Shown one piece after another: positions 44,381 through 52,369 of a stretch of 64,000 nucleotides of DNA. Location of the stretch: the NCBI GenBank assembly GCA_910577665.1, contig CAJTOJ010000006.1:1-64000 (forward strand), read 5' to 3'. Every line of letters starts with the position of its first letter. The stretch's first letter is position 1. This stretch comes from an uncultured Acetatifactor sp. Its GTDB lineage: Bacteria; Bacillota; Clostridia; Lachnospirales; Lachnospiraceae. Below the pieces are notes generated by a model, which was not told the DNA's origin, ran no database searches, and worked only from the letters and a program-made list of their open reading frames with translations. Position numbers and translations under genes: made by a program.

Positions 44381-45763
44381 TCAGCCTTTTCCGGTAAATC
44401 GGATTTCCTCATCCCCTGCCGCCTTCACCGTCTCTGTCATGGTGAGCACCACGATGGTATCCGGCGCAGGGCCTTCCACTTCCCGGGCACTACCTGGCTC
44501 TCCTGTGCCGCCGTCCCTTTCCGGCAGCACCAGACGGATGCCGTCCTCCTCTTGTACCACTTCCACAGGACTGCCGTCAAACAGGGCAGCATGTTCTATC
44601 ACATTTTCTGTACACGGCAGTTTCAAGGATCCAAAAGCTTCCCTGTCCAGTATATGCAGATATACCTTATTTTCCCGCCAGGTGGCGCCGTATACATCAT
44701 CCACTGGCTGGTATGGGCCTGCCGATGTGGCGTAGATGCTCTCCCCATATGTCCGCAGCCAGTCTCCCACCTGGCGCATCCGCTGTCGGATCTCGCCGGA
44801 GATCTTCCCATTCCTGTCCGGGCCGATGTTCACCAGCCAGTTGCCTCCCCTGCATACCACGTTCACCATCATACGGATCAGCCAGTCAAAATCAGATACC
44901 GGGTCATCTGCCATCCATCCCCAGGAACAGCCGGAACACACGCACATATTCTTCTCCCAGGGCACCGGGATGATGCCTCCCTTGATCTCATGGGAGCCTT
45001 CATCACAGTAGAAATCCCCTTCCCAGCCGGACCTGGGATTGATGAGCAGCTTTGGGTTATAACTCCTGGCCATCTTGTTCAGCTTCACCGGCTCCCAGAA
45101 CCAGGCGCTGGAAGTGTCACTGCCCTTGTGGGCCAGCCACCCCCCGTCATACCACAGGATATCCGGCTGGTATCTGCTGCACAGCTCTTCCACCTGGGCA
45201 TAGCACTGTTTTTTCATCAGGGCCGCGTTCTCCGGCAGTCCTTCCGGGTCAAAATATCCGGGAAAACGCCAATCCATGGGGGAATAATAGACCCCCACTT
45301 TCAGCCCTGTCTCCCTGCAGGCCTGGGCATATTCCCCTACAAAATCCCTGTGGGCACCCCTGTGGTAGGAAGTAAAATGCTCGTAGCTCCCCTCACTGTT
45401 CCACAGGGCAAATCCATCGTGGTGCCTGGTGACCATCACTGCGTATTTTGCCCCGAAATCCTTGGCAATCTCCATCCATTCCTGCATGGAAAAATCCTGG
45501 GGGATAAACTCGTCTGCCAGGGCCTCATATTCCTCCTTGGGAATCTGTTCATTGAACCTGGCCCATTCTCCCCGGCCCAGTACGGAATAAAGTCCCCAGT
45601 GGATGAACATGCCAATCTTGGCATCCCGCCACCACTGTTTGTCCTGGGCTGGCAGGGTCAGTTCCTCACATTTCAAGCCTCCCAGGCTCTTGAAGTTAAT
45701 GCTGCTTTTCAGCATGGATTTCAGTTCTGCACCCGTCATCTCCCTGGGTAATTTCTTCTCCAT
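44381..45763 (-). CDS. GH29 alpha-L-fucosidase
   Basis: A 460-residue GH29 enzyme: TIM barrel (about 40-360) and a C-terminal beta domain. The family signatures are KIGMFIHWGLYSVLGRGEWA, KYAVMVTRHHDGFALWNS and nucleophile Asp206 in DILWYDGGWLA. A Cys-rich loop (CVCSGCSWGW) is noteworthy. No signal peptide. The start ATG at 45763 has GGAG 7 nt upstream. The C-terminal domain contains a Gly/Glu-rich insert (44440-44540). It hydrolyses alpha-linked L-fucose; which linkage cannot be told. It lies between a 93-residue unknown gene and GH42, consistent with sequential trimming of fucosylated galactosides. Confidence 0.95.
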   Translation of the reverse strand: MEKKLPREMTGAELKSMLKSSINFKSLGGLKCEELTLPAQDKQWWRDAKIGMFIHWGLYSVLGRGEWARFNEQIPKEEYEALADEFIPQDFSMQEWMEIAKDFGAKYAVMVTRHHDGFALWNSEGSYEHFTSYHRGAHRDFVGEYAQACRETGLKVGVYYSPMDWRFPGYFDPEGLPENAALMKKQCYAQVEELCSRYQPDILWYDGGWLAHKGSDTSSAWFWEPVKLNKMARSYNPKLLINPRSGWEGDFYCDEGSHEIKGGIIPVPWEKNMCVCSGCSWGWMADDPVSDFDWLIRMMVNVVCRGGNWLVNIGPDRNGKISGEIRQRMRQVGDWLRTYGESIYATSAGPYQPVDDVYGATWRENKVYLHILDREAFGSLKLPCTENVIEHAALFDGSPVEVVQEEDGIRLVLPERDGGTGEPGSAREVEGPAPDTIVVLTMTETVKAAGDEEIRFTGKG

Positions 45764-45824
45764 CACCTGTCTCCTTTTATTCCTATCTTCCTGTCATGTG
45801 GGCAAAGCCGACACAAACAGTCTC

Positions 45825-46106
45825 TTATTTTTCCAATATTTCCTTCACTCGGTCCAGGATCTCCTCTTCCCCGGCCAGCATGGCTACCCTAAGCTGCTCT
45901 GCACCCTCCAGCCCCTTGATCATGTACAGGGGCTGCTCTACCCGGTAAAAGGGCTGTTGCAGCATCCCTAGATAGGTGAGGGTACCCAGGGTGCCCAGCT
46001 CCTCTATCTTGCCCTTGTCCACCTTCCCGTCCAGAGCCAGGTCATAGGCCGACCATCCCGATTCGGTACATAATTCTATGGATTCTCTTACTGATGTTAC
46101 TTTCAT
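45825..46106 (-). CDS. Small uncharacterised protein of 93 residues
   Basis: Starts MKVTSVRESIELCTESG with AAGGGG 7 nt before the ATG; the longer frame to 46196 has no site. It is acidic, soluble and helical (VDKGKIEELGTLGTLTYLGM; GEEEILDRVKEILEK), and has no domain that I recognise. It lies 94 nt after the class V aminotransferase and 61 nt before GH29 in the same direction. The gap ahead of it contains ggaatgt/acattcc hairpin arms. A role with the neighbouring aminotransferase is only a guess. Confidence 0.65.
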   Translation of the reverse strand: MKVTSVRESIELCTESGWSAYDLALDGKVDKGKIEELGTLGTLTYLGMLQQPFYRVEQPLYMIKGLEGAEQLRVAMLAGEEEILDRVKEILEK

Positions 46107-46200
46107 CCCTATACCCCTTGTGCGTTTAAAGGGAATGTTTGCACACCCTCCCTCGCACATTCCAGTCAATATGGATGCGTTTCCCTCAAACGGCATCCGT

Positions 46201-47439
46201 TCATGGATTTTCTTGTTGCCTTGTCTCCCCCATTAGTTCCCGGACGGCACCGAGCAGCGCCTCCACATCCTCCTCTTTCGACAGGTAGGAGATGCTGGCC
46301 CGCACTGTCCCCTGGCCCTGTGTCCCCAGGCACTCATGGAGCAGGGGGGCACAGTGCAGTCCTGTCCGCACCTGGATTTTGTAGGAGCCCGCCAGGATAT
46401 ACCCCACATCTGCCGGGGAAAGCCCTTCCAGGTTGAAGCTCACTGCCGTCCCTTCCGGCTGCCTGTCCCCATATACTGTGACCCCTTTTATGGCCCGGAG
46501 GCCTTCATAGAGCCTTTTCACCAGGGCCTGTTCCCAGGCCATGACCTGTTCCAGGCCCACTTCCAGGATAAACCTGGTTCCCGCGCAGAGGGCGGCGATC
46601 CCCGGCTGATTCATGGTTCCCACCTCATAGAAAGGCTCCCCGGGCACCAGAGTGGCACTGTCCGTGCCCGTACCCCCATACACCAGAGGCCGTAGGATAA
46701 TGCCCGGTTCCACATAGAGGCCTCCTGTGCCTTCGATACCGTACAGGCCCTTGTGGCCCGTGAACGCCAGCATATGGATCCCGGCAGCTTCCACATCTAT
46801 GGGCAGGGCACCTGCGGACTGGGAGGCATCTACCAGGAAATAGGCTCCTTTCTGCCTGGCCCAGGAGCCGATCCTGGCGATATCCTGCACGGCCCCTGTC
46901 ACATTGGAACTGTGGTTCACAATGACCAGGGCGGTATCTTCCGTGATGGCCTGCTCCATGGATTCCATGTCCACATAGCCGCTTCTGTCACAGGGCACCA
47001 CCACCGGCATCACGCTCCCGTCTGCAATCTTCTCCCTGAGGCCATCATAAATGGTGCGCAATACCGCATTGTGTTCTGCTGCGGTGAACACAATGCGCCT
47101 TCTGCCGCCCCTCTTTTCGGTTCCCTGCTGTCTGCTGCCGCCTGCCGCAGCCTCCGTACCCTGCAATGCCCCGCCGCCTTTTAGGGGATACGGAAGACCC
47201 AGGATAGCCATATTCAAGGCCTGGGTAGAACCGCTTGTGAAGAAGATCCGCTTTGGTTCCCGGATGTGAAAGAGCCGTGCCAGGTTCTCCCGGCACAGCT
47301 TTCCCACATCTTCCCCATATACACTTCCTGCCACGCCACGGTACTGGGACTGTGGAGGCTCCTGTATGGAGCGCGCCACGGCTTCCTGTACCACTTGCGG
47401 CTTCGGATATGTCGTTGCCGCATGATTGAGATAGATCAT
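46201..47439 (-). CDS. Class V aminotransferase, cysteine-desulfurase-like
   Basis: A 412-residue PLP enzyme of the NifS/SufS/CsdA type. It opens with MIYLNHAATTYPKPQVVQEA. The PLP lysine is Lys230 (AFTGHKGLYGIEG) and a catalytic cysteine is likely Cys363 (TGLHCAPLLHECLG). Other signatures are RIFFTSGSTQALNMAI and NHSSNVTGAVQDI. It contains a Gly/Ala-rich insert of about 27 residues (47090-47180). No iron-sulfur or tRNA thiolation genes are adjacent. Its place in a glycan cluster between a sugar isomerase and a fucosidase is unusual; it may act in general sulfur transfer and simply lie here. Confidence 0.9.
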   Translation of the reverse strand: MIYLNHAATTYPKPQVVQEAVARSIQEPPQSQYRGVAGSVYGEDVGKLCRENLARLFHIREPKRIFFTSGSTQALNMAILGLPYPLKGGGALQGTEAAAGGSRQQGTEKRGGRRRIVFTAAEHNAVLRTIYDGLREKIADGSVMPVVVPCDRSGYVDMESMEQAITEDTALVIVNHSSNVTGAVQDIARIGSWARQKGAYFLVDASQSAGALPIDVEAAGIHMLAFTGHKGLYGIEGTGGLYVEPGIILRPLVYGGTGTDSATLVPGEPFYEVGTMNQPGIAALCAGTRFILEVGLEQVMAWEQALVKRLYEGLRAIKGVTVYGDRQPEGTAVSFNLEGLSPADVGYILAGSYKIQVRTGLHCAPLLHECLGTQGQGTVRASISYLSKEEDVEALLGAVRELMGETRQQENP

Positions 47440-47483
47440 ACTGTCACTCCAAATTTCCAGATACCAGGTATACTGTTTACAGC

Positions 47484-48851
47484 CTAACCTTCCACAACCT
47501 CAAATCCCATATATCTTGCAATCTTCTTCACCAGCTTCATCTGGTCCCCGAACACCAGCACCTGGTGATGTCCGAAGTCAGCCAGGTTGTGCATATAATC
47601 CCTGCCATTCTCCAGCTTGATAAAATAGTGGGGGCTGCAGTAGTACTGCCTGAACTCCGAGCGGACCACCTCGCCCACCTTCACCACCATCTTGTTGCCC
47701 ATAGGGTTGAAGCGGCCAAAGGTAATATACTGTTCCTCGTTCTGTTCAAAGGCAATCTGCATCTTGCCGCCGAAGCCCTGGCCGGTGAATGCCCACATGC
47801 TGTAGTCCAGATCCGGCTTGTCGAAGCCGTTCATCTTCAATGCGGGAACCGCATGGTGGATGGACAGGATCTCAGGGGACTGAAGGAATGGATTGCCCAT
47901 AAAGGCGGCCTTGTGGCTTCCATACATCAGCACCATCATGGCCATCATGGCATTCAGATCTTCCTCGCAGGCGCTGGGGATTCCTTCGGACTTCAGCAGG
48001 GAATGGCACACACAGGGAGTGAATTTCCTCTCCTGGGGAATCCTGGAAGCACACAGCTCAATGCAGGCCGTGGAGAACGCATTGCAGCCATAGAACTCCA
48101 TCATGGCCTTGGCTGCCAGGTAATACTTGGCATCGTTCACCAGCCACTCCGGGTTCACCTTGGTATCCTTGGAATTTGCCAGGAGCTTCTCAGCGATCTC
48201 CTTGGCCTCGGCCTCATCCACCTTGTCCATATAGGGGAAAATGTCCTTGAAGGGCAGTTTGAGGACTTCAAAGCCATACTGCTTTCTTAGATATTCCGTG
48301 TCCCTGATATTGGACTGGATGCCATAGGTGGGCACCTGGCCGGAAGTGAGGATCAGTGCCTTGGTATTGGCAATACATTTTCTCACCCACAGGCTGTGCA
48401 GGATATCGTTCAGATCCTCCATGTCAATGGCATTGTAAGCCTCCACGCCAATGCTCCTGTTGTAGGCACACAGGTCGGCACCTTCGTTGCCATTGGAGAA
48501 CACAATGGTGGTCTTGCGGTATTTCTCCAGCTTGGGAATCCTGTAGCAGAAGATCACGAAAGCATCCACCTGATCCAGGCCTTCTTCGATCTTGTCCCAG
48601 GTCTCCTGGGGTACGGTCAGATTCTCTATATAGGGAACGGCAATGGGTTCCAGTACATTGACCTCAGGAATGATGTCCTTCACCTTCTCCCGGATCTCTT
48701 TCATATAATTGGCTGCCCATTCCTTCTCGGCCTCCGGCTGCAGGCTCTCGAACTTGCCGGCCCGGCAGGGTCCCTCCCAGAAAGCAGAGTGCTGCAGGAA
48801 TCCCACCAGGGGACGGATATTGTACTTTTTCTTCATTGCTGACTCGACCAT
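47484..48851 (-). CDS. Sugar isomerase, L-fucose/L-arabinose isomerase superfamily
   Basis: A 455-residue enzyme of the FucI/AraA superfamily, somewhat shorter than FucI (about 590) and AraA (about 500). The C-terminal domain ends LADFGHHQVLVFGDQMKLVK, which carries the conserved His and Gly-Asp pattern. Segments NVLEPIAVPYIENLT, FVIFCYRIPKLEKYRKTTIV and CNAFSTACIELCASRIPQER match the family's two Rossmann-like domains. ATG at 48851 has GGAGG 8 nt upstream. It has its own probable promoter. The likely role is aldose-ketose isomerisation of a sugar released by the cluster, L-fucose being the obvious candidate next to a fucosidase, but no fucose kinase or aldolase is seen. Confidence 0.82.
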   Translation of the reverse strand: MVESAMKKKYNIRPLVGFLQHSAFWEGPCRAGKFESLQPEAEKEWAANYMKEIREKVKDIIPEVNVLEPIAVPYIENLTVPQETWDKIEEGLDQVDAFVIFCYRIPKLEKYRKTTIVFSNGNEGADLCAYNRSIGVEAYNAIDMEDLNDILHSLWVRKCIANTKALILTSGQVPTYGIQSNIRDTEYLRKQYGFEVLKLPFKDIFPYMDKVDEAEAKEIAEKLLANSKDTKVNPEWLVNDAKYYLAAKAMMEFYGCNAFSTACIELCASRIPQERKFTPCVCHSLLKSEGIPSACEEDLNAMMAMMVLMYGSHKAAFMGNPFLQSPEILSIHHAVPALKMNGFDKPDLDYSMWAFTGQGFGGKMQIAFEQNEEQYITFGRFNPMGNKMVVKVGEVVRSEFRQYYCSPHYFIKLENGRDYMHNLADFGHHQVLVFGDQMKLVKKIARYMGFEVVEG

Positions 48852-48959
48852 TTTCATATCCTCCGTTTGATACAGGAACCACCAGAACCTTGTATCATAT
48901 CAGGTTCCTCTCCCACAAACCGGGGCAGTTCCAGAATTTGTGATTAGATTACTGAGTTC

Positions 48960-48988
48960 ATTATATCCAAGGATACCCCCTGGGTAAA
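48960..48988 (-). promoter_or_regulatory. Probable promoter of the isomerase-to-DUF4038 transcript
   Basis: TTTACC (48983-48988) and TATAAT (48960-48965) on the minus strand are spaced by 17 nt. It splits the large cluster into at least two transcripts. The gap 48852-49191 otherwise holds only this and the hairpin at 49140-49195. Confidence 0.5.
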
Positions 48989-49139
48989 TTGTATAAATTC
49001 CAAAAAGAAGTACTATTTCAAATTCCTCCATTTTTTCATTCTGTTTACACTTCCCATCATATCGGTACAGCCGACACAATTCATAAAGTCAAAGCGCAAA
49101 ATCGCGCTGGGAAGAATTGCCGTAAGGCAATTCTTCGAG

Positions 49140-49195
49140 GTGAAACTTAGAAAATCTTGGCTTGTGTACTTTACAAGCTTAGATTTTCTTTTCAC
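49140..49195 (-). repeat. Long hairpin overlapping a stop codon (family C)
   Basis: gtgaaacttagaaaatct... pairs with ...agattttcttttcac around gtgtactttaca. The right arm includes the TGA stop (49192-49194) of the 937-residue gene. It shares its core with the hairpin at 37970-38027. Probably a 3' processing or stabilising element. Confidence 0.7.
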
Positions 49196-52005
49196 CTTTC
49201 ATACATCCAGTCCAGCTTATCATAGGTTTCCCCTGAGAATCCCGCATTCCTGGCCCGGATCTCCACCCCCGCAGGCACCACACCCACGATGGTGTAGCCG
49301 CCGGTTCCCATATAGATCTCATGGACACCCTTCTCGTACTGGAACACATGGACATTCATGTCCGGACACCCTTCGGCCTGCATGGCATTGGCAAACACCA
49401 CATTCAAGCCTCCCCTGTCGTCCGCGTGGGTGTTGGTCTCCAGGTCGGGCACCTGCAGCCACTCCACTCCCCTGGCATTCATGTAGGCCAGCAGGATCTG
49501 GGAATCCTGGGACAGTTCCAGCCGCACCGTGACACCTTCCCCGATGGCCTCCCCCAGGCCAAAGCAGATTCCTGTAAGGCCTTTCAGTTCCGATGCCACA
49601 TTGGTGATAGGGGAAGTCATATCCGTGAAGACCCACTGTCCTTTCTCCACCGTATAGGTACGGCAGTTCCCGGAAAGTAGGGCAAACGGTGCCTGGGGCA
49701 GGGGTTCTGCTCCCTCCTGGTCTGTATCCCCGTCACAGGGATACCTGCCAGCCTCCATCTCCTTCAAATGTTCCTTAAAATGGGCTAACTCCGCTTCATA
49801 CTGGGGAAGGCACTGGCACCAGTGGCCGAACAGGTCTCCATCCGGGAAGGGAATCTTTCTCTGGCGGGTCTGCATGCTGTTGGCATAAAGATATGTATCC
49901 TTGGTCAGCTCCGCCAGCTCCCGGTACAGGGACAGGCTTTTCTCCCAGGGCGACACAGCCTCCTGTAACAGGGACAGGTCTCCCCGCAGGTGTTCATCCA
50001 TGGTAAACCTGTATTGCAGGATCTTGTGGGCGGCCTCCAGTTTCCTCACATAACTCTTCGTCATATACCAGATAGCCTCTATGTCTGTCACATAATAGTC
50101 AAGCTCCCTGCTGCCCGCCGCGGTATCCTCCACGCCGGCCCTGGCCCTCTTTATGGCTGTCAGGGCCTGGTCTGCCAGATGCTCCACTTCCTCCATCATA
50201 TCATAGGGCGTCTCTCCGTAATGGGGTTCCCCGGCCAGTTCCTTTTTCACATAATCCTCCGGCTGCTCTCCGGGGGTAGATGCGGAGTGCCACAGTTCAT
50301 AGTTGGGCCGGTAGCGTTTCACATTGGTAAACTGGCTCATGGTCATACCCAGGCTCATGGTCTGCCGGTTGCCTTCGGTGATGCCCACCCGGCGCAGGAT
50401 CCGGGGCGCACATTGTCCAGACGCTTCCAGGGCTTCCAGGATATCTGCCGCCGCCTCCAAGCTGCATCCCAGATGTCCTGCCAGCCTGTGTTGCCAGTAG
50501 TACCCTTCCGTCTCCGGATCCCGGTCCGGATTCCAGGCATAGCGGAACCAGGCCGCATACCACAGCCAGTCCCGGTCCATCTGCAGCAGACGGAGCTGCG
50601 CCTTATCCGCAGAGTAAGGCCAGTCCCAGAAAAACAAAGGATATAGATGCAGGCCGTTAGCACCCAGGCGGTTCTGTCCTGCCTGCATACATTTCTGAAT
50701 AAATCCAGGTGCCCCGTATCGGAAAGGTTCCAGGTTGGCCACCACATGCACATTCATGATGTGGGTCTGGCCATGGGAGGACAGCCGCACATGGGTATCC
50801 TGCCATTTTCCCGCAGGCAGGTATGTGGTAAGGCTCTCCCCGTTATATTTCCACATGGTGTACAGGTTGCCATACATATGGACTGCCTGCTCCATGATGG
50901 CATTGGGATCACAGTCATGCCCCCTAAGGATCAGAGGCGGCTCCTCCGAGAGTCCCGCCTGCCGGATCCCCTCCTTCACCGCCGGAATGATGGTCTGTAG
51001 GAACCAGTCCGTCTTGTTCTGGGTTCCCCTAAGGGCCTCCCCCAGACAGACCATAAGGCCGATATGGGGGAAGGACTTGATGAATTCTACAATGGACTTG
51101 TAGGTATAGTCAGCATTCAGTTCGGTGATATTGCTCTGGAGCAGTTCCACATGGTATTTTTCTGCCAGGGGCAGGGGAATGTGTATGCTGTAGAATTTCA
51201 GCACCAGCCAGATGCCCCTGCGGTCACACTCCCTGGTAAGCCATCCGAACATCTCCCGGTTCTTCTCATACTCTTCCTCCGTCACCTCCAGGGCCTCCGG
51301 GTAATCTGCCAGCTTCACCAGGGAGGAAAAGGGCTGCCCTGTCCAGATATAGAAGACATTGCACCTGTTGAGAAGCATCTGGTCCAGGAACCTCTCCCAC
51401 AGGGCCTTGTCATAGAACCAGGGAAAACGGGCCGGGGTAATGGGATACTCATAGGTGAGCCTGGGCGGCTCCACCTTGGTGAGCTGCAGCCCTACCGCAG
51501 GGCCCCTGAGACGGAATACCGGGGCGTCCCCGTAGGCCAGGTCCGTGGGCACGGCATTTGACGAGGATTCCCTTCCGATCCGCTCTGCCAGTTCCAGGGC
51601 GCCGTACAATGCCCCTGTATCCGTACCGCCTGCCACCACTGCCAGGCGCAGCCCCGGCAGATAGGCCAGGTAAAAGCCCTCCCCACAGGGTGCTTTTGTG
51701 TGGTACAGCAACAGCCCCTCTTCCTCCAACTGCCGGATGTATCCGCTTTCCCCCCGGACACCCACATAGATGCTGCATGCCGGCGACTCTTCCCCGGGTA
51801 TCTCCAGGACTCTCCTGCCTGCTGCATTCCCCGGCACGGCAGAGCCTGCATCTCCCTCTCCCGTCCCGGAATCTGCCAGGCCGGACATATCCTGCCAGAC
51901 TACCTGGAAGCCCCTGTCTGCCAGGCTCTTCTCCACATAGGTAAGCCCCAGGGCAATCCGCATGCCCGCTGTCTCTTCCTTGATCAATCTTACTTTACTG
52001 CCCAT
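49192..52005 (-). CDS. Large glycosidase-like protein, family not assigned
   Basis: A 937-residue cytoplasmic protein. The first 170 residues form an alpha/beta domain like the N-terminal domain of GH67/GH115/GH20 enzymes (LAYLPGLRLAVVAGGTDTGA; ALYGALELAERIG), which usually precedes a TIM barrel. The barrel follows from about residue 178 (APVFRLRGPAVGLQLTKVEP; FLDQMLLNRCNVFYIWTGQP; WLVLKFYSIHIPLP; HIGLMVCLGEALRGTQNKTD). The acidic loops GEALRG and ILRGHDCDPNA are candidates for catalysis. A helical region (about 530-760) and a C-terminal beta domain (about 790-937) follow. The start at 52005 is chosen from AGGAGG 5 nt upstream. No strong match to a characterised family came to mind. Confidence 0.6.
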   Translation of the reverse strand: MGSKVRLIKEETAGMRIALGLTYVEKSLADRGFQVVWQDMSGLADSGTGEGDAGSAVPGNAAGRRVLEIPGEESPACSIYVGVRGESGYIRQLEEEGLLLYHTKAPCGEGFYLAYLPGLRLAVVAGGTDTGALYGALELAERIGRESSSNAVPTDLAYGDAPVFRLRGPAVGLQLTKVEPPRLTYEYPITPARFPWFYDKALWERFLDQMLLNRCNVFYIWTGQPFSSLVKLADYPEALEVTEEEYEKNREMFGWLTRECDRRGIWLVLKFYSIHIPLPLAEKYHVELLQSNITELNADYTYKSIVEFIKSFPHIGLMVCLGEALRGTQNKTDWFLQTIIPAVKEGIRQAGLSEEPPLILRGHDCDPNAIMEQAVHMYGNLYTMWKYNGESLTTYLPAGKWQDTHVRLSSHGQTHIMNVHVVANLEPFRYGAPGFIQKCMQAGQNRLGANGLHLYPLFFWDWPYSADKAQLRLLQMDRDWLWYAAWFRYAWNPDRDPETEGYYWQHRLAGHLGCSLEAAADILEALEASGQCAPRILRRVGITEGNRQTMSLGMTMSQFTNVKRYRPNYELWHSASTPGEQPEDYVKKELAGEPHYGETPYDMMEEVEHLADQALTAIKRARAGVEDTAAGSRELDYYVTDIEAIWYMTKSYVRKLEAAHKILQYRFTMDEHLRGDLSLLQEAVSPWEKSLSLYRELAELTKDTYLYANSMQTRQRKIPFPDGDLFGHWCQCLPQYEAELAHFKEHLKEMEAGRYPCDGDTDQEGAEPLPQAPFALLSGNCRTYTVEKGQWVFTDMTSPITNVASELKGLTGICFGLGEAIGEGVTVRLELSQDSQILLAYMNARGVEWLQVPDLETNTHADDRGGLNVVFANAMQAEGCPDMNVHVFQYEKGVHEIYMGTGGYTIVGVVPAGVEIRARNAGFSGETYDKLDWMYER

Positions 52006-52084
52006 CTCATCCTCCTGGAATCTGTTTTTCATGCTGTTCCCGTTGCCTGTTCTGTCCTTATTTTATGATACCCTATGATACCGC

Positions 52085-52173
52085 GGATTGCTCCGCGCTG
52101 TGCGCTTCCGCAATCCTAAAACACCGGGGATTCGCTCATTTTTCTGCGAAAAATGGCTTCTTTTCGGTGTTTT
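52085..52173. repeat. Two nested hairpins in the intergenic gap
   Basis: First hairpin ggattgc / gcaatcc (about 52085-52116). Second, nested: aaaacacc (52118-52125) with ggtgtttt (52166-52173), enclosing cattttt (52137-52143) and aaaaatg (52149-52155). The string tatgatacc is also duplicated at the left edge (about 52065-52083). The remainder of the gap 52006-52369 contains nothing else recognisable. Confidence 0.65.
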
Positions 52174-52369
52174 GGCGGGTCTCAAGGTCAAAAATCCTCT
52201 GGCAAGCAAGTTTGCATCGGATTTATGAACCTTTCGACCCTGGTATCATCATTTTATCACATGCGCGGGGAAGGAAAAAGACACACAAATTCTGAAAAGT
52301 TTACATTTATTGAACATCCATGGCTGAAAAGTTCTGGCGGGCAGCAGCCAACTGGCTCATTGTACGCTC

